From NCBI GenBank assembly GCA_028554645.1, contig JAQOOI010000019.1, forward strand, positions 992,001 to 1,056,000: 64,000 bases of DNA, in the 5' to 3' direction. The notes under the pieces are model-generated. The model saw only the letters and a program-made list of their open reading frames with translations, made no database searches and was not told the origin of the DNA. Origin of the DNA: Omphalotus guepiniiformis. Its lineage: Eukaryota; Basidiomycota; Agaricomycetes; Agaricales; Omphalotaceae. Below are positions 34,701-44,300 of this stretch, in pieces. Within the stretch, counting starts at the first letter, position 1. Each line of letters starts with the position of its first letter. A program made the translations under genes and the position numbers.

Positions 34701-35671
34701 GCGTTCAACGGTTCCAAACTATGTACTAGTCGAATACTCTTTCCGTCTTTCTTTAACACCGCGAACCACTTCGATCGGTAAGACGAGTTCGATGGTTCGT
34801 AAACTCCCGCGTCAATCTTTCGTCTAACTGCCGCGCATACTTCATTAAAAATACCAGGGGGAATAGGAATGTTCCTCTCAACCCAAGGTGTATGAGGTAT
34901 CACGGGCATCTCTACTGAAGGAAAGAAATCTGTTCTGAATCTTCCGCGTTCACTGTCGTCCCACGCGAACCCTTTCTCTTGCTGCATCATCATATGATGC
35001 ATCAACTTCCGTTCTTCTGGCCAAAGGAATTCTTCCTTATGTATCTCGTCTATTATCTCTTTACGTTCCTGAGTATACCTACCAGTCGGCGTGAATTCTG
35101 GAGGATTAGGCGAAAGCTGCGGCATATCAGCCAATGGATCTCCTTTAATCTCTCTTATGATTCTAAACTTCGATGGTAAATCTCCTAGAACAGGGCGTGT
35201 TTTCAACGCGACAGGTTTGTATTTCTTCCCTGCCAAGATACTAACTGGTTCGTAATGTTCCTCCCACAGCCGCGATGCGTGCCTCCTCACTTGATCTTTC
35301 ATATCAGGGGATACATCAAGCATCGCGATGCTCCTTACATCAAACAGGGGAATTTGTTGTAACTCTTCTACGCCGTCTTCTAGCTCTACTTCTTGCACCG
35401 TGAAATTTGCTTGAGAGTACGCGGCAGGATTTTGCGCTCCATACACCGAACTCAAATAGGATCTCAATACGGGTTTCGTCGTTTCTTTATCACTTTTTAG
35501 ATCAATATACTTCTCCGCGGCAGATAAGTATAGATCGCGTAACTCTCGCTTCTCAAACTTTGATTTTTGCTCTTCGTTTATATCTGCAAATACTACATCA
35601 CTTATGCCAATGGGAATACCTTCGTTATTTAATTCAAAAACCACCGCGGCTTCTCCTTGATCTGGGATCAA
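31724..35671 (-). CDS. pol: Gypsy pol: reverse transcriptase, RNase H, integrase
   Basis: 1,315-codon uninterrupted frame. From about residue 270: RT with a WFAVLKKDGKSIRLVHS core, TLPMGWTNSV and the active-site box YIDDVPVRG; RNase H with ILAVDTSWKAVGFYI and IIETDAKYIKG; integrase with an HHCC finger (HDSLGHRGFF...CHTCQ), catalytic HADTMYM, VTDNGGPF and NGIVEHAHYDVRHS (D, D, E), and a GPY/F-like KPRYLGPMVVL module. No chromodomain is visible at the Glu-rich C-terminus. The frame opens at a TTG, not an ATG, and overlaps the protease stop by four bases, so a frameshift at the overlap or reinitiation is needed to make it. All key catalytic residues are present. Confidence 0.93.
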   Translation of the reverse strand: MIPDQGEAAVVFELNNEGIPIGISDVVFADINEEQKSKFEKRELRDLYLSAAEKYIDLKSDKETTKPVLRSYLSSVYGAQNPAAYSQANFTVQEVELEDGVEELQQIPLFDVRSIAMLDVSPDMKDQVRRHASRLWEEHYEPVSILAGKKYKPVALKTRPVLGDLPSKFRIIREIKGDPLADMPQLSPNPPEFTPTGRYTQERKEIIDEIHKEEFLWPEERKLMHHMMMQQEKGFAWDDSERGRFRTDFFPSVEMPVIPHTPWVERNIPIPPGIFNEVCAAVRRKIDAGVYEPSNSSYRSKWFAVLKKDGKSIRLVHSLEPLNAVTIAHSGIPPATEELAEKFCGRACGGILDLYVGYDERELAIASRDLTTFQTPFGALRLVTLPMGWTNSVPIFHDDVTHILQEEIPEFTQPYIDDVPVRGPETTYQSEDGTYETIPGNDGIRRFIWEHFTNMNRVIQRMKYCGGTFSGPKAVLCKSEITVVGHRCTREGREIDPERAKTITNWGGPENILEEKDIRPFLGTAGLVRMFVKDYAKIAEPLTRFTRKDIPFEWRQEQSDALAKLKEAVKNSKALRPLKYDVEDPVILAVDTSWKAVGFYICQVDPENPRRRFYSRFGSITLSDREARFSQPKRELFGLYRALRACQYWLFGIRNLIIETDAKYIKGMLEHPDQMPNAAINRWIESIMMFHFKLKHVPGKVHGPDGLSRRDKQVGDDEYDNPEDGEVQEPYKLEEFVDKIDSKHGYAQVLVDEKEEWKSNYMTGLAASVDDFKEELTRAYKQEREFRDIPEVKQFVAANLASEVPELEEPPEHIDETEYDESKRSKGAINQDKTVAEVFKWLTDTSKRPVGYENNKRFKNFLRLARNFFIQDGKLYRRGIEAKHKLVVEKSRRVAMIHACHDSLGHRGFFATKSLLMERFWWPEMEKDIYEYVKTCHTCQVRQKTKIRIPPTETKTPSIFQKIHADTMYMPASNGYKLIVHGRCALTGWMEGRPLKAESARAIGQWLWEEIICRWGCLIEIVTDNGGPFLKALEWLEKKYGVRGIRISPYNSQANGIVEHAHYDVRHSLIKAAGGDDSKWFYYFYLVMWADRCTIRKRFGCSPFFAVTGAHPSLPFDIVEATWLVEYPDHFISDAELIGLRAKALAKHAKHVVELRERVTREKRSRLLKFEKEYKYVIKDYAFKPGSLVLVRNTQIEKSLNSKTKPRYLGPMVVLRRTTGGSYIVADLNGAVFQNKIGAFRVIPYWPRSHIELPENLSELIGLSEDGLLRIEQGLEEEEEDLSVEHDQADLDGEIHADVSVYDAKHWISKPKIFQ

Positions 35672-36873
35672 TTCCTCGAAGCTGCTGAAAAACCCTGAGT
35701 CTGTTCCTTGTCTTTGCTTATAGGTACAGAACCTTTCTCTCTCTCATAGGTAGGTATAACAGCTCGCTTCTTAGTGTTAGGGTCCTGAATAACGAGGTCC
35801 TGCGTTCCATCTGCATGATTATCCACTAAACTCTCCGTGATCGTGTCAAAAGGCCGTCCCAGTAGCAATTCATACGCGGGGTCTCGAATTACGTGTACTT
35901 GTAAGTACACGGTGATTCCGCCTAGTAAGAATGGTACATTACGCGCCAATCCCAAAGACTTCTCAACACCCTTGTTAGCCGATTGCATAAAGATTACTAT
36001 GTCCGGGTCCCACGATAAACCTGCTTCGCGAGCTCTTTTCTCCGATGTAGAGATAATCTGTGAACCCGAGTCTAGTAGACTTTCGATCTTCGCGGTACCA
36101 TTTACCAAAGGATACACGCATCGAAGCGACTCTGAATCTCTTGCCACGTAGATCTGAATTGGGTTATCTTTGCTTCCCAGGCTTTCCACGTACTGTTCAA
36201 CTGGATCGCTAATCACAACCGCTCCTGCTGGAAGATCTCCTTCCGCCTGTTTCAGAACAAAAACTTCCGCGGTGACATTAAGGTCAGCTAACGCGACTGT
36301 ATTTGCTGTTACGTGAACCTCTCCTACATTTTCCTCGCTAAAAGGTAATAGGGGGCTTTTGGCTAGGATCTCTCTCAAACCTCCCGCGGTCTCTTCAGGC
36401 TTCAATTTGACTCTTGACTTGATTGTTCCTCTGAGTGAAATTTCTGATTCCACTACTGTTTCTTCCGCGTCAGGATGTTTAGTTAACGGAATAACAGGAG
36501 ACTCCGCGGCCTTCTCATTCCTTGTCTTCCAAATTATCCCCCTCGGGTTCTCTAACCGCTCTTTCTGAGCTTTCAGTTTCTCTTGCTCAGTTGGCGAATA
36601 CGACACATCAGGTACGTTCGCGTAAGGAACCTCTGGTACGCGGCTCTTCTTCACTACTGTAGGTAGCGGAGGCATCTCGACACCATCGAATCTCAAACGT
36701 TTTTCCCTCTTGACCAACTCCTTATACTTATCTTTCTCTAGGCTCGCGTCCTTCTCAGGTTCCGCGTCCTTTTCTTTCCACAACCGTCGTTCATTACCCT
36801 TGTTTTCAGTATCATTCTCAGGTGCCGCGGCCCTAACAGGATTTTTCTCTTTTGTAGGGGCCTGGCTTTCCAT
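35668..36873 (-). CDS. Gypsy protease (retropepsin-like) frame
   Basis: 401 codons from the ATG at 36873, eight bases after the gag stop. The first ~250 residues are Lys/Glu-rich and probably disordered; the aspartic protease motif is IESLLDSGSQIISTSEK at about residue 275, followed by LLLGRPFD (the second conserved region). It ends GFSAASRN at TGA 35670-35668, overlapping pol in another frame. A separate protease frame between gag and pol is unusual but seen in some fungal Gypsy groups. Confidence 0.85.
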   Translation of the reverse strand: MESQAPTKEKNPVRAAAPENDTENKGNERRLWKEKDAEPEKDASLEKDKYKELVKREKRLRFDGVEMPPLPTVVKKSRVPEVPYANVPDVSYSPTEQEKLKAQKERLENPRGIIWKTRNEKAAESPVIPLTKHPDAEETVVESEISLRGTIKSRVKLKPEETAGGLREILAKSPLLPFSEENVGEVHVTANTVALADLNVTAEVFVLKQAEGDLPAGAVVISDPVEQYVESLGSKDNPIQIYVARDSESLRCVYPLVNGTAKIESLLDSGSQIISTSEKRAREAGLSWDPDIVIFMQSANKGVEKSLGLARNVPFLLGGITVYLQVHVIRDPAYELLLGRPFDTITESLVDNHADGTQDLVIQDPNTKKRAVIPTYEREKGSVPISKDKEQTQGFSAASRN

Positions 36874-36881
36874 CCTCGAAC

Positions 36882-38645
36882 TTACCGAAAACCCTCCTCG
36901 AACCTTCCTTTCTCATTGTTACTAACTGCCACGTTACTTATTGAATCTCTTGCCGACCCTCGAATATAGGCCGCGCTGAGATTGGATTCTAACACCCTTT
37001 CTTGAGCACGCTTCGCCTCTTCATATTCTTGCCAAACTCTAGTGTACTGTTTATTGTACGACTCGACCTCCTCTAGTTGCATCTGTAGTACCTCAACCTG
37101 AGAAGCTTGTACTTTCTTTTCAGACAGTCTTCGGTCCACAAAGTCTTTCTGAGGAGGCCCATTTGGAGCTTTCTGTGCTACTGGCTCTCCATCTGGCATA
37201 CAAGTGATCCCTTCTTTCAAAATGATCTTTCCATCATCTACGTACTGCTTGCGTACCATACATTGCCCTGCCATATGTCCGTTTAAGCCACAGAACCAAC
37301 ACGTCGCGGCTCGAAAGTAGTCGGGACGGTTGTCATTCAACGCGGTTCTCCCATAGTCCCGCGGCGCCATATATGGTATACGTTCTGGATGCCTGGTACC
37401 GCTACTCGTTCCAGGTGCCGCGAGCTTTAATTGCTCTAGCAGTTTACCCATCATTTCTTCTTCTCTCGCGGCTCTCTGGGTAAGGTTCTTTGTTTGGATC
37501 GTGATTAGATCTTTCAATTCCGCCACCCATCCTTCCGTTTGCTCATGCTTCACTTTTTCTACCCTCTTTCCTCTATCTTCCTTCGCGGCCCTTACGTTCC
37601 CAAGACTAATTACTTCCTCAACCTGAGATCTCGCGTTAAATTCTGCCTCGTCCAGAATCTCTTCTGCTGTATAGGCATCATCTCTCGGTCTAGCCTCTGC
37701 AGGTGGGTTCGCACGCTTTTGTAACTTCAAAGTCAACGTGATGGATCTCCAAAATTCATCTTCAAACATTCCGCGGAGGACTCTGACAATTTCTCTGTTA
37801 GTATACAACGCGGTCGTAGTGTAGTGCTTAAGGAACGGCCTTAGGGTATTCCTCATTCTTAATACATCTTCGAGATCTTCCATCGTTATATTCTTATACT
37901 TCTTCGCGGCTCTTTCGAATTTTGCGAAGGAGAAAGTTCCCTCGTCCGATCCTCCATCATAACTCTTCAAAATCTCGTCGCGGAACTCGATAAACGTCCC
38001 TTCCTCTTTCTCGTACGTAGGCAACGCCTTCCATTGTTCTCTTATAGTTGCGGGTAGGTAACGCAACGCGACTGATTTCTTATCCGCTTCTTCCTCTATT
38101 TTGAAATCTTGGATAATATCCTCAATCTCCCCCAGATAGTCTCTGACGTCGTCTACATCATGATCGCGACGCAAATCTGGTGCTCCACGTTCTCTTCTCC
38201 TCGGAATCTTATCCATAGCCGGCATTTTTATGATATTTTCTTGAATTATAGGTAAAATAGGTGCAGAGTTCGGTGAAATATGTAAATCAAATAGAAGTGT
38301 GTGGACTTCGGATAGTTCCTCGTCCGAATGAGAATGTCTATCAATAGTTGGTGGGACTACTGAGTTTCGACGCGACGGTGGGTCTGGCCTAGGAAATTGA
38401 ATTGAAGTACCTTCTCCGTAATCAGATAGTTCTTCGTTAAAGTTCCGCGACTGTCTAATACTCGAATCTTCCGCGTCAACTACGTTAATCGATTCTCGGG
38501 GTTGAACAACAACTTCAGGATGTGACTTCCTGTAGCTACTAACTCTTTTGATTGCCTTTGCACGTGCTAACGACTCTCTGGTATTCTCTACCGTTGAAGG
38601 CCGTGAACTTCGCCTAGACGTTTTGTCTGATTGTTGGTTAGACAA
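36882..38645 (-). CDS. gag: Gypsy gag with CCHC zinc knuckle
   Basis: 587 open codons, capsid/nucleocapsid precursor. The central capsid-like region contains VALRYLPATIREQWKAL and FIEFRDEILKSYDG; the nucleocapsid knuckle is CWFCGLNGHMAGQC (C-x2-C-x4-H-x4-C), around residue 460. A Gln/Glu coiled-coil segment follows. The open frame begins just after a stop, with a TTG at 38645; the first in-frame ATG is 38225 (MPAMDKIPRR). The 140 codons upstream look coding (Arg/Ser-rich), so a non-AUG or spliced start is possible. Stop TAA 36884-36882. Confidence 0.88.
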   Translation of the reverse strand: MSNQQSDKTSRRSSRPSTVENTRESLARAKAIKRVSSYRKSHPEVVVQPRESINVVDAEDSSIRQSRNFNEELSDYGEGTSIQFPRPDPPSRRNSVVPPTIDRHSHSDEELSEVHTLLFDLHISPNSAPILPIIQENIIKMPAMDKIPRRRERGAPDLRRDHDVDDVRDYLGEIEDIIQDFKIEEEADKKSVALRYLPATIREQWKALPTYEKEEGTFIEFRDEILKSYDGGSDEGTFSFAKFERAAKKYKNITMEDLEDVLRMRNTLRPFLKHYTTTALYTNREIVRVLRGMFEDEFWRSITLTLKLQKRANPPAEARPRDDAYTAEEILDEAEFNARSQVEEVISLGNVRAAKEDRGKRVEKVKHEQTEGWVAELKDLITIQTKNLTQRAAREEEMMGKLLEQLKLAAPGTSSGTRHPERIPYMAPRDYGRTALNDNRPDYFRAATCWFCGLNGHMAGQCMVRKQYVDDGKIILKEGITCMPDGEPVAQKAPNGPPQKDFVDRRLSEKKVQASQVEVLQMQLEEVESYNKQYTRVWQEYEEAKRAQERVLESNLSAAYIRGSARDSISNVAVSNNEKGRFEEGFR

Positions 38646-38712
38646 CCGCGACTATAACTCTTCGGTCTCGTACGAAACCTAAAACACTTTACTTAGTTTA
38701 TTAATCAGAAAC

Positions 38713-38730
38713 CCCTCGCGGTGGGCTCCA
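38713..38730 (-). other. primer-binding site
   Basis: On the minus strand, two bases after the 5' LTR, TGGAGCCCACCGCGAGGG. It begins TGG, complementary to the CCA end of a tRNA. I cannot name the tRNA without a search. Confidence 0.65.
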
Positions 38731-38732
38731 GA

Positions 38733-39972
38733 TGATGTGCTTGGTATGGGGTATGAATGAGAAGAAGTGCTAACTAACTCGAATGAATCTATCAAGCACT
38801 CAAAACACACACACAACACACAAAGACTTTTAAGTTCGTGGGGTTTGGGGGACTAACAAACTCTGTGAAGCGAATAAGGTTGTTGTAAGAGGAACGCGGA
38901 GACACAGTCAAAACCGACGCGGCACAGATAACTCTATGCTACACACCACTCAAACAAACTAAACGTGTAACTTTAACAAATCACCGCGACCAGTGACTAC
39001 AAACGATACAACAACCAGACGATTGTTGGGAGATGCCAGACGACTTCTCACTTAGTGGAGTTGGGTATAGGAGGATTTCAGAACTGCCAGACGACGAGTT
39101 CAACGAGTGACCAGACGATCCACTCTTATTCGCACTACACACACAGGCTCCGCGGTACCAGACGATCCCACTTGTAAACACTTAGGCACACTGACTTATG
39201 AACTAACGCGACGGTTAACACTTTAAAACTTCTAATCACTCAGAGGGACTTAAGCTTTTCCACACACAAATGCTATTAGCTCTATGGGGGGCTCGGGAAC
39301 CTGTCCTTCCTTGCCCAGGTTCTATTTCTTATATACAGTATCTCTATTTACATAGTACAAACAAATGTCGCGATACTTGACAGTTATGAGATATATGGTG
39401 CATATGGTGCACCGCGTAAGGTAGGGATGAAGTATAGTACGCGGTAACAGGGTATCCTATATCGGGTTATAATCTTGCCGCTTTTAGAAAGTATCGCGGT
39501 AGTTCGCTAACACTGTGTCTCCTTATGTGTTCTACTTCCGCGTCGTCGGAAGTACTTCGTGTTACATCGTACGTCTAGACCCTTCTGTGGCTCAACAGTG
39601 GTCATTAGATATGACTAGTGCACGGAGCTACTGCTACCTGGTTTCTAAGTCTGGCCTTCTGAGTAGTGCCGCGGTACTTCGTTACCTACGCGTTGGTTTA
39701 TACAGTATTGGGGCCATCAAGTTATACACGTCGGACCTTAGAACAAGTGCCGCGACGCTTTACTTGAGTGTATACTTAGGTAATACCTACACTGAGAAGA
39801 CCCATTTAGTGCCGTTCTACAGTCTTGTACACCTTTGTACACATATACTAGTGGTTGAATGTGCGTAATACACCGCGTAACTTAGGACTATACAGTGTAC
39901 TTAGTAGGTTTGTACTGGAGTGATCAATCCCGCGAGGCCGAAAATGGTAGTGGTATTCCCGCGGTCGTATCA
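38733..39972 (-). repeat. 5' LTR
   Basis: Second 1,240-bp LTR copy, upstream of gag in element sense. Carries the same CCAGACGA array (39015-39165) and a TATATAAG box (39328-39335, minus strand). Confidence 0.95.
39328..39335 (-). promoter_or_regulatory. TATA box of the retrotransposon promoter
   Basis: TATATAAG in sense orientation within the 5' LTR. A 7-bp inverted repeat (GAACCTG...CAGGTTC, 13-nt loop) starts about six bases downstream, at 39297-39322. Confidence 0.6.
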
Positions 39973-41026
39973 CTGCCTGCCACCATTTGTCTGGCTCAAC
40001 TGAGTGCATCTTGCATTCCCAGCGCTTCAAGAGCATATAGCTGTTAGCAAGAACTATACAGAATACAGAACAACACCAACACATACCAGGAGAGCAATAC
40101 GCATGTAGACAGTGAGAGTTGGTTGCACACCCTTGTTGCCGATGATGGTCTTGGTCAAGAGCGCAATGTTTCGATCCTTTGCGCCGGGTGACAAGGAATC
40201 CTTAATCTATATATATGATAGGTGACAATCAGTGTGAAGTGCAACTCACAAGAGATCAATTTGAACGTACCTTTGCCTTGATCTGATTCCGATGTTGAGT
40301 GACCAAGTTAGTAATGAACGTGCGCAATTCCTTTACTGCACTCATTTCATGCTGGGCTGGCATGTCTCGAACACCTATTACACGCATTGCTTCCTGTTCG
40401 CTGTTGAGTTGTAACCTCGCAAATCTTTGTTTGAATAAATACTCACAATGACTTTTTCGGCCACATTGCCCTTGTACGAAGTAATCTCGCCAGATAGCAA
40501 CATACAAAACGAGTAGTTGCGAGCGTCAGTCTTAAGAACGTGGTACGTTAGCTTGTCAGAGCTGATAATATAAATTGAATTTTACCTTCAGAGTCTCGGG
40601 AAGGGTATATGTTTCGGTCTTACAGAGCTTTTCGAGAAGCTCGTTTTGGTGAAGTATGAACCCTGCCAAATAATAAATATGCTCTCCTTCGTTGGCCTTG
40701 AAGAAGCGAGGGTCAGAGGGTGGTTAATGCACAACATAAAGAGGGCAACATACCGCTATGAACTTATCCAACAAGCCCGAGGCTTTCGTCTGCAGACCCA
40801 AAGTCCGCTTGATGCGCAAACTGAGGTCGGAGAGCTGTTCGTTGATGAGGCTGTCAGGAGGTGTAAAGATTGCGTCTCCAGTGTGATCGGGAGTGTAATT
40901 GTAAGGTTGAGAGAACGAGTTACTGAATTCATCCGGCGCTGGCAGTTCCGCACGCATGTTCATCAATAACAGCTCCGCAGGAGACAAAAGAGCCGGGTCG
41001 AGGTTTGGGTTGGACATTTCAGACAT
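39973..41026 (-). CDS. transposon partner protein, N-terminal part (interrupted by the retrotransposon)
   Basis: ATG at 41026 (MSEMSNPNLDPALLSPAELL). Exons continue through LINEQLSDLSLRIKRTLGLQ, ANEGEHIYYLAGFILHQNELL, CMLLSGEITSYKGNVAEKVI, GVRDMPAQHEMSAVKELRTF, NIALLTKTIIGNKGVQPTL and VEPDKWWQAV, then stop abruptly at the LTR (39972); the rest is at 25617-25300. Combined, about 370 residues. The family resembles uncharacterised Agaricomycete proteins found beside the large protein encoded at 41396. No enzyme motif is visible; a DNA-binding or assembly factor for transposition is inference. Divergent pairing with the transposase-like gene across 370 bp suggests co-expression. Confidence 0.7.
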
Positions 41027-41395
41027 GGCAAGGGACGACGACAGAGATTTTGATGGGTGAGATAAAAGAAAAGAGAGATAATATATATTGCAGGCCCATC
41101 GTGTGCTTTGATACTGGAAGGTGATAAAATGTGGCCCTGCGCGACTTAGACCAGAACCATTAGAGGCCAAAGAGAAGATGCCGAAGCCATGAGAGGGCAA
41201 AGAGAAGACAGAGACGGGGAGGACGTTGCATGCCATCGTCTGCAGTGTGCCAAAGGTGCCGGTGAAAGGTCAAAGAAGAAGATTGAGAGAAGTGGCATTT
41301 GCGCGCGACGCGACAATGTGCAGGTCACATGCTGATGCTGACACATACACTCTGGACTCGGAGGGGATGACCGTGACTTACCGTGAATCAACGAT
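41027..41395. promoter_or_regulatory. shared divergent promoter region of the DNA transposon
   Basis: 369 bp between the two divergent ATGs. An AT-rich stretch TAATATATATTG lies at about 41079-41090, 50-65 bp upstream of the minus-strand ATG. Confidence 0.45.
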
Positions 41396-44300
41396 ATGGC
41401 TCCCGGAAAAAAACCATTGCCTCCAGGTAAGGAACACTTTTGAAACTTGAGCTTTGTGCTATACACGCGGCTCACTCCTTATTCTATGTAGGCTTTGAAG
41501 AGCAACCTGGTACAAATGGCAAAAAAACTCGATGTATTGTGTGCCGCAATATGGATCCTCTGGGCTCAGGCTCAGATTGGATGCTCCGTTCCTCAGCGAA
41601 GCAACATATGGAGTCGGCGAAGCATCGGTACAACACTCAAAGAGAGGAGGACTTACAAGCGCAGAAAGATGAACAGCAGGTCAAGCTTCGTGATACATAC
41701 ACTGGCACCAGCAGCTTGCAGGATGTGAGCTTTTCCCTTCCGAATTTCGCGTCTCGTCCCAGTTTCTCAGATGCCGGCCCATCTATCTTGTCTGGTGACC
41801 CCACTTCGCACTCATACCTTGACAATATGGAACCGTTCATGGACCCAAACCCTCTTCACAATCCGGAGAACGAACGGGAAAAGATAGCCCAGGAATTTCA
41901 GGCACTGATGCTACGGGCAGCTTTTGAAGAAGAATACGAGGAGGATGTAGGCAATACAAACATTGCGGAACTCATGCGTGAGCTTGGATGTGAGTTATAC
42001 AATCTTCACTCTGGAATTTCATTGAATGCATTTAAATCATAGTGGATGAGAATGAAGAAGATGAAGTGCTTGGCAACGATGAAAATGCATTCCGACCAAC
42101 TGCAGCTATCGATAATATGTCCGATTATTCGCCTTATCCCAACAAACTGGTACGCTATTCGCCGTCGATAGCGACTACTTAATATCTCTACTCAAACTTT
42201 CTGTTAGATGCTGTTGCTTGATATCATGGACAATCTTCCTCGATTACGGCTGTCATCTGCGCATTTCAAGTTAATTCTTTGGCTATTGAAGGAATCTGGT
42301 GTCACAAATGTTCCATCTTACTCCGCGTTCCGAGATATGCAAAAGAACCTTGACTCAATGTGTAGTAACGAACCAATTCCTTGCACGTCCACGCTTGGTA
42401 ACCACTTTTTCGTCAACGATCCTCGAGAAGCAATCAAACGGGTAAAGTACACCCCTGTTACGTTCCTGATATTGTATAGCTAACCTGTACACTCACTCAG
42501 AATTTTGCCAACCCGCAGGTTGCGCCCCATCTAAACTTCTATCCAGAGGAGACCACAGGGCCTGTTTCAGAAGTATGGCAATGTGAACGCTGGAAGGAAT
42601 ATGACCCATCGCAACATACTCCAATGTATTCCACAGGAGGAAAGCAGTTCTATATTGAAGAGGTGTCGAAGCTGTATGATGGTCGCATGGTGATTCCGAT
42701 TACCTGGCTGAAGCGCGATGGGATTTTATATGCGGACTCAAATCTGATTTTGATTACTGCGGAGGTGTGTTTTAGTCGAGCTATATATACATGCTATATT
42801 TATTGTTACTTAGGAAGGAAAATGGGTCCGTAGCCACGAAGTTGTCTCTGTTCCCTCCGATCAATTTCACTTGAACCACATTGACATCATGCAATCAATT
42901 CAAGGTGCGATTCCCTGGAACCGTGAGTTTCTTTGTATGGAATATGTGTATCGAGAGCAACCGTAACAGTAACGGTGTTCATAGATCCTGACGAACTGCC
43001 CGAAATGCCCAATCCAAATCGCAAGCTGGTACCTGAGGGCTACGATCTTTACGATATCTTCATGCCAGTGTGGGCGGATGATGTTTCTGGCAACAAATCT
43101 AAGCAGTATAACAAACACATCAACATCTATGCAGCCAACTCGAACCTTCCTGGCCGCCTGCTTCAGCAAGAATATTTTGTACAATTTGTATCGACTTCAC
43201 CAAACGCAAGTTCTCCTGAGCAATTCTCCGTCATTAAGGATATATTTAAGTGCGTAATGTTTTTTTTCTCATTGAGGGTGGATAGTATTTCCTAATTTCA
43301 TGATGTAGCAAAACATGCACTGAACCCATTATATGCTTTAACGTGGCCACCAAACGAATGTGTGGAGTGCGAGTGCGACCTCCTGCACTTCCCGCGGACA
43401 ATCCTCAGCAGGCGGAAGAGGCTTCGCACATTGGCGGCAATTCACTTTGTCGATGTAGAAAATGTAATGTGGGTGGGCCACCGGAGATTACAGAGTCAGA
43501 CAAAGGCTATCATGAAATGTATACGGTATGCATTTATTCATTTCGCTTTACAGTTTATGTCTTTAACACCATGTGCTACTTAGACTGGGGTCGCTCGCTC
43601 CGCTGCAGAGACGAAGAGGCGGCTTGAGCTTCAGCTGAAGTTGGCAATGAGTGGCAACAAGAAGGCTGTAGTCGAAGCACAGCGAGGAACTGGAACGAAG
43701 GACAAAGTCGCAGAATATTGGATTCAACTTTTGCTCACCAAACATGACGAGATAGAAAAGACCGACCCACACAAGACCAACGACGAAATTACTGCTGAGC
43801 TTGAGCAATGGTTTCAGGAACAGCCAGGAGATAAAATGAATCCCTTACTTGACATTGATGGTTGAGTCAGACCTTTTTTTGGGTGCCAAAAGTTCTAATG
43901 GTTATGTTTGAAGGCCTTGACCCAACGCAAGATACTCCGGTGGAAATTCTACATACAATACTTCTTGGGGTGGTGAAATATGTCTGGCACATGTTCCATA
44001 CATCACTCAGCGAAGCAAACCGGGAGCTCTTTGTCACCCGATTACAATCCACTGATATTGACGGTCTTACAATCCCACCTTTACGGGCAGCGTACATGAT
44101 GCAATATCGCAACAATTTGATTGGGAAGCATTTCAAAACTCTTATGCAGACCATGGTCTTCCACGTACATGGTCTTGTCACTCCTGACGAATTTACGCTC
44201 GTAAAGTCAGTTGGATCGCTGGGTGCGATGCTCTGGGTACACGAGATTGAAAACATGGACAAGTATTTGGTATGTGATAATGCAATTACACCAAAAATTC

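Larger units (their letters stand above)
25618..39972 (-). mobile_element. Ty3/Gypsy LTR retrotransposon, 14,355 bp, with antisense cargo genes
   Basis: Bounded by 1,240-bp direct LTRs with TGAT...ATCA ends and flanked by a 4-bp CTGC duplication (25614-25617, 39973-39976). In sense (minus-strand) order: 5' LTR 39972-38733, primer-binding site, gag, protease, pol with RT, RNase H, then integrase (Ty3/Gypsy order), a 31.5-26.9 kb region holding two genes on the opposite strand, polypurine tract, 3' LTR. All main frames are open and the LTRs appear identical, so the insertion is recent and potentially still active. Typical fungal Gypsy elements are 5-8 kb; the excess is the cargo region and the long LTRs. 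The target was a coding exon of the DNA transposon's partner gene. Confidence 0.93.
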
